A stretch of 64,000 nucleotides of DNA, from positions 1-64,000 of the forward strand of contig NZ_JAJOMY010000003.1 in NCBI RefSeq assembly GCF_024699945.1, written 5' to 3'. This stretch comes from Phenylobacterium sp. J426 (GTDB lineage: Bacteria > Pseudomonadota > Alphaproteobacteria > Caulobacterales > Caulobacteraceae). The translations under genes were made by a program, and so were the position numbers. A model generated the notes under the pieces. The model saw only the letters and a list, made by a program, of their open reading frames with translations. It made no database searches and was not told the DNA's origin. Below, piece after piece: positions 1 through 13,028 of the stretch. Each line of letters starts with the position of its first letter. Position 1 is the first letter of the stretch.

Positions 1-58
1 GGTCCGGCGATAGTGCCTGACGCCGCGTGTGGGGACCAAGCAAATGCTCGGACGCAAG

Positions 59-1770
59 ATGTCGAACGCCTCCGCCCGGCGCTGTTTAGCTGCGTTGGAT
101 CGATCGCTCGCCATCATTCAGTTCGACACGACCGGGATCCTGGCGGCCAACACCAACTTCTGCTTGGCGATCGGCCATGAGGCCTCGAGATCATCGGTCG
201 GCACCACAGTATGTCTCGTGTAGCCGGAATACGCCCGGTCGGCGGACTACAAGGCGCTCTGGAAGAAGTTGAGTGGACGGCGAGTTCGACGCGCGCGAAT
301 ACAAGCGGATCGGAAAGGGTGTCCGCGAAGTCTGGATCCAGGCGAGCTACAATCCGGTACGCAACGGCGCTGGAAGGTCGTGGGCGTCGAAAGCGGCCAC
401 GGACATCACCGAGGTCAAGCTGCGCGAATGCGGAGTCTGAGGGCAAGCTGAACGCCATCTCCCCTCGCCCAGGCGATCATCGAGTTTGAGACGGATGAGT
501 ACGATCATCACGGCCAACGAGGCGTTCCCTGTCGTGGGCTCCAGCCTTGAGGGAGATCCCGGGGTCGGGGCATCGGATGCTTCGTCGATGCCGCCCACGC
601 CGAATCTTCCGAGTACGCCGTCTTCCGGCGCAGGCCGAACGCCTGCGAGTTTGTAAAATGCGCCGCCGAGTTCCAGCTTTCGGCAAGAACGGTGGGAGGT
701 GTGGATCAGCGCCTCCCGCAATCCGATCTTCGACATGGATGGCCGCGTGATGAAGGTGGTGAAGTTCGCCTCCGCCGATTGCCCCGCGTGAACGCGGTAC
801 AGAGCATCGGCGAGGGCTTGGCGGCCCTTGCCGCCGGGCGCCCACGCGCCGGCTCGAAACCTCGTTCCCGCCGGAGTACGAGCAGTTGCGCTCTGATTAC
901 AACAGCGCCATGGAGACGCTGCAACAGGCCATGCGCGCCATCAACGACGCGGCCCCACGGCATCCGGTCGGGGCACCGACGAGATCGCTGCGCCTTCGAC
1001 GACCTCGCTCGAAGTCCAGGCTATAGCAGCAGGCGGCCCCGCTTTTTGAGGAGACCGCCGCCGCGTTGGACCATGATCACACGCCGTGCGGACCACGGCG
1101 GAGGGGCGAAACACGCCCAGCAGGTCGTGTCCAGCACCGGGCGACGAGGGCCCAGGCAGTCTGGCGAAGTCGTGCGCGAGGCGATCACTACGCCATGGGC
1201 GATCGAACGCTCCTCAAGCGAGATCAGCCAGATCATCGGCGTGATCGACGATCGCCTTCCAGACCAATCTGCTGGCCCTGAACGCGGGCGTGGAAGCCGC
1301 CCGGGCAGGCGACGCCGGCAAGGGTTAGCCGCCGTCGCCTCTGAAGTCCGGGCGCTGGCCCAGCGTTCCGCGGACGCCGCGAAGGGAAATCAAGACGCTG
1401 GATGCACCGCCTCGACCAGTCAGGTGTACGGAAGGCGTCAGCCTGGGTGGGGCTGACCGTCTGCCTGGCTTTGAGGCGGGATCGTGGCCCAGGTTGTGGG
1501 AAATCAACACCGCGGTCACGGAGATCGCGGCCTCGGCTCAGGAGCAGTCCACGGGGCTCCAGCAGGTGAACACCGCCGTCAACCAGATGGATCAGGCGAC
1601 CCAGCAGAACGCGGCGATGGTGGGAACAGTCCACCGCCGCCAGCCACAGCTTGGCGTAGGATACCCGAGAGATGACGCGCCTGATCAGCCGCTTCGAAGT
1701 CGGCGGCGCGCCACCGGCTCCCTGGCGCTCAGAGCGGCACCCTCGCCTACGGCCGCGTCGTGGCTCTGAA
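59..1770 (+). pseudogene. Decayed PAS-PAS methyl-accepting chemotaxis protein
   Basis: Reading across all three forward frames rebuilds a soluble chemoreceptor. There are two PAS modules (first around 110-420, second around 470-770, both with the EVWIxASYNP type of ending), then a signalling domain with recognisable pieces such as LNAGVEAARAGDAG, ASEVRALAQRSADAAK (about 1270-1385) and EIAASAQEQSTGLQQVN (about 1525-1575), and a late RFEVGG tail. The frame changes many times, stops interrupt it (for example after AGKG near 1325), and codons are substituted as well as shifted. This is true decay, unlike the single homopolymer shifts elsewhere in the window. It would have signalled to CheA. The exact 3' end is uncertain. 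Confidence 0.8.
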
Positions 1771-2118
1771 GTCGGTGATCGACCCTCCGTCGTAACGGCG
1801 GCTTCCGCAAGGCTCTTCGTGGCCGCCAGTTCTGAGTGGGAGGCATTCTAGTCGAGGTCCCGCTCATGGCTGGCGCTCACCTGGAGGTGGCGTCTACAAT
1901 ATTGCCTCTTGCACTTCGACGATATGTTCAGCGGGAGCAGAGCGCCGCGCTCGCGGCCTTCCTCGAAAGGTACCGAACACCGCCGGTCAATGCGGCACGG
2001 GCGGGCCGCCAAGATTGACGGCGACCGCGCCTCAGGCGGCAACAGGCTCGTCGCAGAGCAACACGGCAATGCACGTCGTACCCCTGCCAAAGTTCGACGT
2101 TCGGCGTTGCTGGTGTCG

Positions 2119-2125
2119 CACAACT
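2119..2125. repeat. IS21 target site duplication, left copy
   Basis: CACAACT directly precedes the left terminus of the IS element and is repeated exactly at 4732-4738 next to the right terminus. A 7-bp duplication is within the 4-8 bp known for IS21-family insertions. Confidence 0.85.
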
Positions 2126-2200
2126 TGCGGATCCGACGATGCCGCCCAGCTATTCCGAGATGATCTCGCCCGCTGTTCCGATCTGATGCCGCCCAGCGGC
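2126..2200. repeat. IS21 left terminal repeat array
   Basis: After the TGCGGATCCGACG terminus come three copies of a box like ATGCCGCCCAGCTATTCCGA (about 2139, 2163 and 2185), roughly 22-24 bp apart. They match the boxes of the right end in inverted orientation. They are presumed IstA binding sites. Confidence 0.8.
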
Positions 2201-2247
2201 ACAGCCTTCATCGACAGGTTTCATCTGTCTGGGGTTCGGCCGGCTGG

Positions 2248-2991
2248 TCAAGCCTGATCGGCGGGTTTCGGGCGGCGCAGGGAGTCGCCGCTGAGGTCCA
2301 GGCGGTGGGCGTTGTGGACGAGCCGGTCGAGGATGGCGTCGGCGTAGGTGGCCTCGCCGATGACGGTGTGTGCCAGGCCGAGACCGGTAGTTGGCTGGTG
2401 ACGATGGTGGAGCGCCGGCCGTAACGGTCCTCGAGGGATCTCGAGCAGGTCGTGACGTGCCTGGGCGTCGAGCGGCTCCAGGCCCCAGTCGTCCAGGATC
2501 AGCAGTTGCACGGCGCCCAGGCTCTTGAAGCGGCGGCCGATGCTGCCGTCGCCGTGCGCCAGCGCCAGCTCGTCGAAGAGCTTGGGGACGCGGACGTAGA
2601 GCACCGAGCGGTTGTCGCGGCAGGCTTTGTGGCCGAGCGCGCAGGAGATCCAGCTCTTGCCCACCCCGGTCGGGCCGCAGATCACCAGGTTCTCGGCCGC
2701 GTCGATCCAGTGGCTTTTGAGCAGCGTCGTGAGGACGCCGCGGTCCAGTCCGCGGGGGGCGCGGTAGTCGATGTCTTCCGGGACGGCGTGGTGGCGCAGC
2801 CGCGCATGGCGGAGCCGGGCGCCGAGACGCTTGTCCTGTCGGTGCACGGTTTCACGGTCCAGCAGCAGCGCCAGCCAGTCGGCATGTCCCAGGCCGCCGG
2901 CTTCGGGGTTGTCGAGCAGTTCGCGGAAGGCCTTGGCCATGCCTTGGAGGCCCAGGACGTTGAGCTGGTCGAAGGTGGGATGGGTCAGCAT
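2248..2991 (-). CDS. istB: IstB helper ATPase of IS21-family element
   Basis: This 247-residue AAA+ ATPase assists the IstA transposase. Visible are Walker A GPTGVGKS (about residues 105-112), Walker B LLILDDWG, and the family C-terminus with TYADAILDRLVHNAHR. Its start overlaps the istA stop (TGATG), so the two are probably translationally coupled. About 14 residues near the C-terminal third read nonsensically. One extra base in the GGG run at 2435-2437 and two extra bases around 2366-2371 cancel each other; the other frame there gives the expected DRYGRRSTIVTSQLPV. The protein as read may be damaged, or this is sequencing error. Confidence 0.9.
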   Translation of the reverse strand: MLTHPTFDQLNVLGLQGMAKAFRELLDNPEAGGLGHADWLALLLDRETVHRQDKRLGARLRHARLRHHAVPEDIDYRAPRGLDRGVLTTLLKSHWIDAAENLVICGPTGVGKSWISCALGHKACRDNRSVLYVRVPKLFDELALAHGDGSIGRRFKSLGAVQLLILDDWGLEPLDAQARHDLLEIPRGPLRPALHHRHQPTTGLGLAHTVIGEATYADAILDRLVHNAHRLDLSGDSLRRPKPADQA

Positions 2992-4554
2992 CAGATCTCC
3001 TCAGTGGTAGTAGGTTGAGCCGCGGATGTTGGGGTGGGCGACGGCGCCGCCGGCTCGCCGTCGCGCCGCCGGACCGGTTGGCCGTCGAGCCGGTTGTCGA
3101 GGATGGATTTGACCGCGCCGTAGCTGCGCGCGCTCACCAGCAGGGCGCGCTCGCAGGCCGCCTCCAGGCGCGCGACGCCGTAGACCTTGGCCAGGCGCAC
3201 GATCCCCATCGTGGTGCGGAAGCCCTGTTCGGGGTGCGGCCGGTGCTCGAGGATCACCTGGCAGAGCAGCGCCACGGAAGGGCCGCAGGCCCGCGCCTCG
3301 CTCAGGATCCGCTCGATGGTCCAGTCGCTGTAGCGGCGGTGGCTGGCCGGCATGTGCTCGCTGAGCGTGGTGTGTTTGCCGTCGCCGGAGCCACGCAGGT
3401 GGGCGGCGATGCGCTCGCCGTGCAGGAAGATCTCCACGGCGCGGGCGGTGAGCCGCACCTCCACCGTCTCGCGGGCGTGACGGTAGGGGGACGGAGTAGA
3501 AGTGGCCGTCGACGTCGACGTGGTAGTCCAGCCCCACCTTGCGCACGCGCCATTCGGCGAGGGCATAGGGCTCGGCCGGCAGGGCTTTAAGCCGCGGGGC
3601 GTCGATCTCCGCGAAGAGCTGGCGACGGGTGCGGCGCTGATAACGCCGGACCTGCTGCTCGTTGAGCCAGACCAGCAGCTCGCCCAGGGCGGCGTTCACC
3701 TCGGCCAGGCTGTAGAAGCGTCGATGGCGCAGCTTGCCGAGCAGCCAACGCTCGGCGATCCGCACTGCGGCTTCCACCTTGGCCTTGTCCCGCGGCCGCC
3801 TGGGCCGCGCCGGCAGCACCGCGGTGTCGTAGTGGGCGGCCAGCTCGCCGTAGGTGCGATTGACCTGCGGGTCGTAGAGGCAGGCCTTGATGATCGCCAC
3901 TTTGGGGTTGTCCGGCACCAGCAGCCGCGGCGCGCCGCCGAAGAAGGCGAAGGCCTGCACGTGGCCGTCGACCCAGTCGGGGAGCTTCTCGCTCCAGGTG
4001 GCGCAGGCGAAGGTCAGGCTGGAGGCGCCCAGCACCCCGACGAAGATGTGCGCCGGCTGTGTCTTGCCGCTGCGGCGGTCGATGATCACCGGCACGGTGT
4101 CGCCGGCGTAGTCGACGAAGAGCTTGTCGCCGCCAAGATGCGTCTGGCGCATCGTCACCGGCAGGCGGGCTTCCCAGCTGCGGTAGAGCTCGCAAAATCG
4201 GCTGTAGCGATAGCCGTCCGGATAAGCCTCGATGTACTCGTCCCACAGGATCTGCAGGGTGACGTGCTTCTTCTTCAGCTCGCGGTTGAGCGCCGCCCAG
4301 TCCGGCTCGGCGCGCCGACGGAAGCCCTGCTTTGTCCTGCTCTCGCCGTAGAGCCGGTCTTCCAGCTCGCTGTCCGTCAGATCCAACGGCAACGGCCAGG
4401 CGAGACCGGATTCTTCGAAGCGCCGCGTCATCTCGCGGAACGTCGACGGGGCGATCCCCATCCGGCGGGCGATCTCCCGCCCGCCAAGCCCGGCGTCCAG
4501 GCGCAGCCTCAACATCTCGCGCACGCGGCGCATCGCAATCCTCTCCGTCGGCAT
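2991..4554 (-). CDS. istA: IstA transposase of IS21-family element (one frameshift as read)
   Basis: DDE transposase of about 520 residues that cuts and joins the element ends. The N-terminus has a helix-turn-helix (LDAGLGGREIARRMGIAPSTF) and the integrase core follows, including FVDYAGDTVPV and the LVPDNPKVAI stretch. The frame shifts at the GGGGG run 3486-3490: dropping one base joins GHFYSVPYRH to the C-terminal part ending ...TTTEEI. It lies immediately upstream of istB. Whether the element is active depends on whether this shift is real. Confidence 0.9.
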
Positions 4555-4610
4555 CGGCCTCTCCTCGAAAGGAGGAGAGCCTAGCGTCGGCGAAGGCCTG
4601 GACCGCCGGG

Positions 4611-4731
4611 CCGCCTGGGCGGGATCATCCCGGATCCTGGGCGGCGTTATCCCGGAACGGTGGGCGGGATCACTTCGGAATGGTGGGCGGCATCAAATCG
4701 GAACGGCGGGCGCGATCACGTCGGATCCGCA
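4611..4731. repeat. IS21 right terminal repeat array
   Basis: Read from 4731 leftwards on the minus strand, TGCGGATCCGACG is followed by five boxes close to ATGCCGCCCACCATTCCGA with a period near 23 bp. They are homologous to the boxes of the left end. They lie between the istA start and the terminus. Confidence 0.8.
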
Positions 4732-4738
4732 CACAACT
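4732..4738. repeat. IS21 target site duplication, right copy
   Basis: CACAACT is identical to 2119-2125 and marks the right edge of the insertion. Confidence 0.85.
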
Positions 4739-4847
4739 CGCGCGCGACCGCCTTGGCTGCATCATCGTCCGCCGCATCGATCCAGTCGCCGCTGACGATA
4801 CGTCCGGCAGGATTCAATCTGTAAGCGTGGTATTGCACGACCGTCAC
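4732..4847 (-). pseudogene. 5' part of a small gene disrupted by the IS
   Basis: A GTG start at 4847 preceded by a strong Shine-Dalgarno sequence (GGAGGAGACT) opens a frame with HAYRLNPAGRI and DWIDAADDDAAKAVARELC, and then the IS target site. The style is that of short (60-70 residue) alphaproteobacterial proteins with an acidic DDA helix followed by a VELWQG strand. A matching NVELWQGYDV segment is readable on the minus strand at about 2075-2105, beyond the IS, in a frame offset by one. Function unknown. This is a clear insertional knock-out. Confidence 0.6.
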
Positions 4848-5282
4848 AGTCTCCTCCGCTTCAGGTAGTGATCGCAATCGCGCTCGGCCGCAGAGGGAAT
4901 ATGCGAGAGTCCGCTCCGACCTGCGAAGCAAGGTATGTGCATGCCTCGCGTGGCCGGAAACACCGCAAAGAGTGCGCTCACCTCACTTCAGGCGAGGCAT
5001 GCCCACCCGCTCGGCACCAACGCAGGAGCAGGCCTTCGCCAGCTGGTTCATCAATAAGAACGGCGGCGGTAATGCTGTACCGGCGGCGTCGCTGGCGTAG
5101 GCCCTCACTGATGCTCGTCATCTGCTTGTCCGCCAGACATCTGCACGGCCCCGCTTACAGCCTTCAAGGTGGCATCATCTTCGACCACGGGAGGGATGAT
5201 CGCGGTGACTACGGCTGTGGCGTAGTAGGACACGCGCACGCCCCCGATGTACCGTCCTACGGAGCGCATGTGGGAGACGAAG
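4848..5282. other. Intergenic stretch, no supportable gene
   Basis: No frame here shows convincing protein character on either strand. It probably contains the promoter of the disrupted gene (minus strand) and of the small membrane protein at 5283. Confidence 0.4.
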
Positions 5283-5552
5283 ATGCAGCCTAAACTCAGT
5301 CTGCGCCTGCCGAGCGCGGCGATCTTCTGGTCCGGACTCCTTGCCGTGGGAATTCTGCAAATTGGCGGAGCGGCGTTCGTAGCTGCACAGCCTTGGAGGC
5401 AGGCCGAGCGGGCGCAGCAGCAACGCTTGTGCGCTCTGGCCATCGAATGGGTTCTAGGGGCCCACGATCAGACGACTCTAGAACGTGGCAAGTACCTGAT
5501 CCGTGAACTTGACTGCGATATCGTTCGGAACAGCATGTCAGCCGCGCTCTGA
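5283..5552 (+). CDS. Small membrane protein, unknown function
   Basis: 89 residues beginning MQPKLSLRLP. One hydrophobic segment at about residues 10-32 (IFWSGLLAVGILQIGGAAFVAA) is followed by a soluble, partly helical tail with two cysteines. The ATG at 5283 is preferred over an in-frame ATG at 5247 because the hydrophobic segment then sits near the N-terminus, as in a signal anchor. No family recognised. It stands alone, convergent with the czc operon. Confidence 0.5.
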   Translation: MQPKLSLRLPSAAIFWSGLLAVGILQIGGAAFVAAQPWRQAERAQQQRLCALAIEWVLGAHDQTTLERGKYLIRELDCDIVRNSMSAAL

Positions 5553-5861
5553 GTTGGGCGATATGAGTCCCTCGCTCGGTTGAACTGCCCAGACGACCTG
5601 ACTCCATTTGGGCTGCGAACCGCGTTCTCGCGTTTTGAGTGTCAACCTGCCAGCAATTGGATCCGCGTCGCACGTTTGGAGTCAGTGGCGCCAGGGAACT
5701 TCACTCGCGAAACTTGGTATCAGCGACACCGGCGGCCCTTCGAGGCCCCTGGGAGCTGCCACCCGGTCGACCAACAGTCGGATTGCGTGGTCTCGGCTTT
5801 GCTTGGCCGCACAGGCTTCTACTCGATATGGGATTCGAGTTCAGTTGGATGCCGAGGCGCT
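5553..5861. other. Intergenic stretch downstream of czcA
   Basis: No coding signal found on either strand. It separates two convergent transcription units. No obvious hairpin with a T-tract was seen. Confidence 0.35.
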
Positions 5862-9029
<3,168 letters not shown>

Positions 9030-10296
9030 CTAGTGATCGTGGCTCGCGCCGGACTTGTCGATGTCCGCGCGGATGAGGAAGGCGCCATCGGTGACGTACT
9101 CGGTTCCGGGCTCGAGGCCCCCGAGGACCTCGGTCCATTCAGGGGTGCTGCGTCCCAGTTCCAGCATCCGCACCTCGTAGGTATTCCCGACCTTCGCGAA
9201 GACGACGGTGAAGTCCCTGAACCGCTGGAGGGCCTTGGTGCGCACGGCCAATGGGGCTTGCTGGGTCGCCACCTGGAACGAGCCCTCGACGCCCATACCC
9301 GGGCGGAAAGTGGCTGCGGCGCTTGGCGGCAGGTGAACGTGCGCCATCAGGGTCTGACTGGACATGTCAGCGGTCGGCAGAATGGCCTCTACAGGCGCTA
9401 CGAGGCGGCTTTCGCCCGAGAGAGTGCGCACCTCCACCTTTTGGCCGACGCGGACGCGCTCGGCGTCGCGCGGATAGACGAAGAATTCCGCGTGCAGCTT
9501 GGTGGGGTCGGCGATGACGAACAGCGCCTGGTCGGAAGCCACATCGCCGACATTGGCGTTCTTCTGGACGATGACGCCGCCGATCGGGGCCGGGATGGCG
9601 TAGGTCTGCAGGCTCTGGCTCGACTCGACACGGGCCAGGACCTGCCCCTTGCGGACCTGCTGTCCCAGCTGGCCGGTCATGGCCATGATCCGGCCAGGGT
9701 ACCAGGCGCGGACGTCCCCCCTCTCCTTCCGGAGTAATCTCGACCCGCCCCGCCATATCGACGAGCTCGGCCAGCAGCACGGGACCCGCGCGCTCGGTCT
9801 TCACCCCGCCAGCCTGCGCCGCCTCCGCGGAGATGGTGGTGCGGCCTTCATAGGAGGGGTAGGCCCATTGATGGGTTCGGCCCCCCTCGACTGCGCGGAC
9901 CTTCACGTCGAATGAGTGGGGCTCGGTGACCACGCCATTGCCGCGGAGGTAGTCGGACTGAGGCGCGAAGGCGAACTGATCAACCCGGCCGCCCAGGCGG
10001 GCGAGTTCGACGGTGAGCTGGACTTGCCGGGGATCGATCGGCTTGTCTTTGCGGTAGGCGTAGACGTGAAACTCCGGATCCACGCCCTCTTCGAAGATGG
10101 TCATCTCGACGGCGAAGTCTCCGTCCCGAAGCATGCGGCCGCGGTGAGGCCCGCGCTCGTAGTCTGCGGCCGCGGCTGCGCCGTGCTCGGCTCCCTCCGC
10201 CGGCGTCTGTTTCCCATCCCCACAGGCTGCGAGGAGAGCGGCGGCCGTGATCAGGAGCGCAAGGCGCGACAGCCGATTGAGTGCATAGGCGTTCAT
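9030..10296 (-). CDS. czcB: CzcB-type periplasmic adaptor (one frameshift as read)
   Basis: Membrane-fusion protein of about 421 residues linking pump and outer-membrane channel. It begins with a lipoprotein-like signal peptide (LALLITAAALLAACGDG, lipobox cysteine near residue 26). Further on come a long hydrophilic domain and the barrel-sandwich segments VRKGQVLARVESSQS and APIGGVIVQKNANVGD. The end SGASHDH is weakly His-bearing. The frame shifts at the CCCCCC run 9716-9721; removing one base joins VEITPEG to AWYPGRIMAMTGQ. The ATG overlaps the czcC stop (ATGA). Confidence 0.92.
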
Positions 10297-11590
10297 CAGC
10301 GACGCTCCGCGTTCGAGGTTGAAGACGAGATCCCAGCGTGGCGGCCGGTGAGACGGTCCAGGGCGGCCCGCTCGACGTGGTACTGCCGCAGCACGCTGAC
10401 GCGCCGAGCCCTGGCCTCGGCCAAAGCTCGCTCGGCCTCGGTCACATCGAGGTACTGGAACCCTCCGCGGTTGAAGCCTTCACGCACCTGCTCGACCGAC
10501 CTGATGGCAGGTGGGATGACTTCCGCCCGGATGCGTTCCGCCTCGGCCGCGGCCGCCGAAATACGTACGGTCAGCTGAGCGATCTCGCGCTCTCGCGTCA
10601 GACGAGCCGCGGCGATGTCCGCCTCAGCAGCCGTTCGCTCGGCCTGGGCGCGCTCGATAGCCGCCCGATTGGTGTCGTTGCGCCGCAGCGGGATTGTTCC
10701 GCCCACCACAAAGGCCACGTTCGCGCCATCGCCCAAGTAGCGGACTCCAGCGCGTAGAGTTGGATCAGGCACAGCGCGCGCCTGCTCCACCCGGATATTG
10801 GCGAGCGCAATATTCCGCTCGGCTTCAAGCAGGGCGAAGTCCGGCGTGGTGAACATGGAAGGAACGACGGGAGCTTTGGCGTCGAAGAATGGCTCTAAAG
10901 CCAGACGGAAGTCAGGCTGGCCGCTCCAGAACCGTGCAAGCGCCGCCCGAGCGTTGTGGGCGCGGTCCCGAGCCTGATCGCGTGCGATCTCCGCCTGAGC
11001 CGTCATCATGTCGGCGCGCGAGCCGGCGAAGAGCGGATCGCGGGCGCTCTTCACGCGCCGGTCGATGTCCGCCTGGGCTTGGCGAGCGGCGATGAGCCTG
11101 GCCTCGGTGATCAAAAGCTCCGCTTCGGCCGCCGCCGCCTCTGCGTAAGCGACCTGCACGTCACGAAGGACGTCCAGTGTGCGGACTTGGCGTCGCAGCC
11201 GCGCGGCCTCGATCTCAGCCCGCGCGCGTCCCGTCCGGGCCTCGCGCTTCCCCCGCGCTCAAGCGTCTGCTGATAGCTGAGCGTCGCCTCGGTGCGATCC
11301 AGGAGTGAATAGGCGCCGGTGCCCGCGAAATTCTCCAGGTCCAAACCGAGGGTGGGATTCGGCCTCACCCCCGCTTGCCGCAGATTAGCTTCGGCGGCCG
11401 CCAAGCGGGCCTCGGAGCCGGCAATGGTCGGATCAGCCGCGAAAGCCCTGGCGAGCGCCTCCGACAGGCTGAGAGCGGGCGGCTCGGCTTGCGCTCGCGC
11501 GGCAGCGGGCGCGCTGAGGCCTAGGATGAGGGTGGCGGCGAACGCCAGCCCAAGCCGCGAGCTCGCGCGACGTTGGAATCTGAATGACAT
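10296..11590 (-). CDS. czcC: CzcC-type outer-membrane efflux channel (one frameshift as read)
   Basis: TolC-family outer-membrane factor of about 431 residues. A signal peptide (LGLAFAATLILGLSAPAAARAQA) precedes the LSEALARAFAADP and GVRPNPTLGLDLENF segments typical of CzcC. Two long alpha-helical coiled-coil regions and the repeat-like RVEQARAVPDPTLRAGVRYL follow. The frame shifts at the CCCCC run 11250-11254 (one base missing). It lies between the His-rich gene and czcB and exports metal across the outer membrane together with CzcAB. Confidence 0.9.
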
Positions 11591-11644
11591 CTGTCTCTCG
11601 AAGCATGGGGGATCAGGCGCGCGCGGCCTGATCGCCGCGCTATG

Positions 11645-12064
11645 TCAGGCGAAGACTTCGAGAGGCATCTTGGGAGGGCGTTCTAGCCCAAAGATCATGC
11701 CGGCGGCCGGCGGAGCGTCATTTGGCGCACGGAGCACCAGGGACTGGCCTTCGACCGCCGGCACAGCGTCCGCTCGAGGAAGCAGGGAGACCTGGGGCCC
11801 GTCGCTGTGGTGATGATGGGCCGGGGCGTCTCCAGCGCCATCAGCCGGAGCCTCGGCCTGCGGTTCGTGGTCGTGATCGGCGCCGTGATCGTCTTGGTCG
11901 AAGTATACCTGACCGGCCAGGGAGACGGCCGGATGGTCTATCGACAAGCTGTGCTGGGCTTGGTCCAGGGTCGCGATCGGCGCCTGAGAGACAAGCACGG
12001 CCGTCAACGCCACGCAAAGCGTAGCGAGGAACGTCCTTAGCTTTCTGGCTCGCAGCGCTACCAC
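11645..12064 (-). CDS. His/Asp-rich secreted protein leading the czc operon
   Basis: 139 residues from a GTG start at 12064 with AGGAG eight bases upstream. The hydrophobic N-terminal segment (TFLATLCVALTAVLVS) suggests export. The middle is rich in His and Asp (FDQDDHGADHDHEP and APAHHHHSDG), consistent with metal binding. No enzymatic domain is seen. It lies 54 bp upstream of czcC in the same direction, so a periplasmic metal buffer or sensor for the operon is likely (inference). It could equally be a plain signal-anchored protein of unknown role. Confidence 0.75.
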   Translation of the reverse strand: MVALRARKLRTFLATLCVALTAVLVSQAPIATLDQAQHSLSIDHPAVSLAGQVYFDQDDHGADHDHEPQAEAPADGAGDAPAHHHHSDGPQVSLLPRADAVPAVEGQSLVLRAPNDAPPAAGMIFGLERPPKMPLEVFA

Positions 12065-12128
12065 TCAGAACTCCTGGCAGGCGTTACTAGGTTGCGCAGC
12101 CTGCGGGTGCAAGAACAGTGACATGCGA

Positions 12129-12345
12129 CTAGACGCCCATTCTCGGCCACTGATGGTGGAGATCATCAATGACGAAAGCATGTACGTGTTCGGACCGCCC
12201 GACGGCCCGGGAATCCTCACGCCAATGAGGATGGTCAGAGGGCAGTTCGGTGTGAGTATGCGCGAGCTGATCGGGATCGCGCGCCGGCCATACCTTCAGA
12301 CCAATGACCACCCCGGCGAGCCAGATTAGAGCCAGCGCCACGAGG
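12129..12345 (-). pseudogene. C-terminal fragment of an MFS-type permease
   Basis: A last membrane segment (LVALALIWLAGVVIGLKVW) is followed by a His-rich tail containing HTHTELPSDHPHW and HAFVIDDLHHQWP. That tail is characteristic of some alphaproteobacterial MFS transporters. No upstream part exists: sequence before 12345 is unrelated. It is a truncated remnant next to copC/copD fragments. Family assignment is from memory of the tail pattern. Confidence 0.5.
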
Positions 12346-12390
12346 TCGCGGACATACCCAGCGCCGCGCCGAGGCCGCCGGCGACTGTAG

Positions 12391-12516
12391 GTCAACAGCC
12401 AGCAGGCCGGTACGCCCGTGAGCGTGCTGACAACGGGCGCCTATAAGATCGTCTGGTCTGCCGCCTCGGCCGACGGCCACAAGATGACCGGCGAAGGGGC
12501 CTTCAAGGTCGGCTGA
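12391..12516 (+). pseudogene. copC: C-terminal fragment of copC (periplasmic copper protein)
   Basis: About 41 residues ending AYKIVWSAASADGHKMTGEGAFKVG then stop, the canonical end of CopC (the conserved W..S.DGH..GxxxF.V). An in-frame TAG at 12388-12390 directly precedes it and no signal peptide is present, so the 5' two thirds are missing. It is followed one base later by copD. Confidence 0.75.
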
Positions 12517-12517
12517 C

Positions 12518-13028
12518 GTGCTCGAGCCTGCGGTGATCGTCCTCAGGCTGGTGCAGTACGCGGGAGCGATGTTCCTCATGGGATCGTCGCTCTTCTTTAT
12601 CTATGCCCCTCCCCTCCGCAGGTCCCGGCTCCGCCGCGGAGGCGCCCTGGGCCCGCAGGCTGCTGGCGAGCGCCGGCGCGCTGCTGGCGCTCGCGACGCT
12701 GCTGTGGATCGCCGCCCAGGCCAGCGTGCTGGCCGGATCGATGGTGGAAGGCCTTAAACCCGAAGCGCTCGGCGCGGTGATGACGAGCAAGGATCTCGGC
12801 AAGGCGGGAATTCTCCGGGCGGGCGTCGCCTTCCTGGCCGCAATACTGGCCATGATGCTGAGGCCGGCGCGCGCCAGTTGGGTCGTCGCGGCCGCGCTTG
12901 GGACCGTCGCGACCGCGACCTTCGCCTGGATGGGTCATGGCGCGGCCACGGAGGGGCCACGCATGTCCAAGATCTATGACCACCCCCGCCCCGTTGCACC
13001 TGGGCTGGAACCTACAAGAGAGAAACTA
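12518..13028 (+). pseudogene. copD: 5' fragment of copD (inner-membrane copper import protein)
   Basis: The GTG at 12518 follows the copC stop. The first residues (LEPAVIVLRLVQYAGAMFLMGSSLFF) match the CopD start. After one extra C in the run 12606-12609 the frame continues LLASAGALLALATLLWIAAQASVLAGSM and ATFAWMGHGAA, giving three or four membrane helices. Homology fades after about 12960, well short of a full CopD of roughly 300 residues. With copC it marks a deleted copper-resistance operon. Confidence 0.7.

Larger units (their letters stand above)
2126..4731. mobile_element. IS21-family insertion sequence, 2606 bp
   Basis: The element is bounded by inverted termini TGCGGATCCGACG (2126-2138, and the reverse complement at 4719-4731) and flanked by 7-bp direct repeats CACAACT. 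It carries istA and istB on the minus strand, overlapping by one base. Each end has tandem copies of a roughly 20-bp box, as expected for the multiple transposase sites of IS21. It has landed inside a small gene whose 5' part lies at 4732-4847. Confidence 0.92.

Noticed and set aside
3486-3490. Programmed frameshift in istA
   Set aside because: IS21 transposases are made from a single frame as far as I know, and the same kind of one-base G/C-run shift occurs in dozens of unrelated genes here.
3502-4584. Long plus-strand open frame of 360 codons
   Set aside because: Antisense to istA, whose transposase motifs are clear; the plus frame has low-complexity Arg/Gly/Ala/Val content and no domain.
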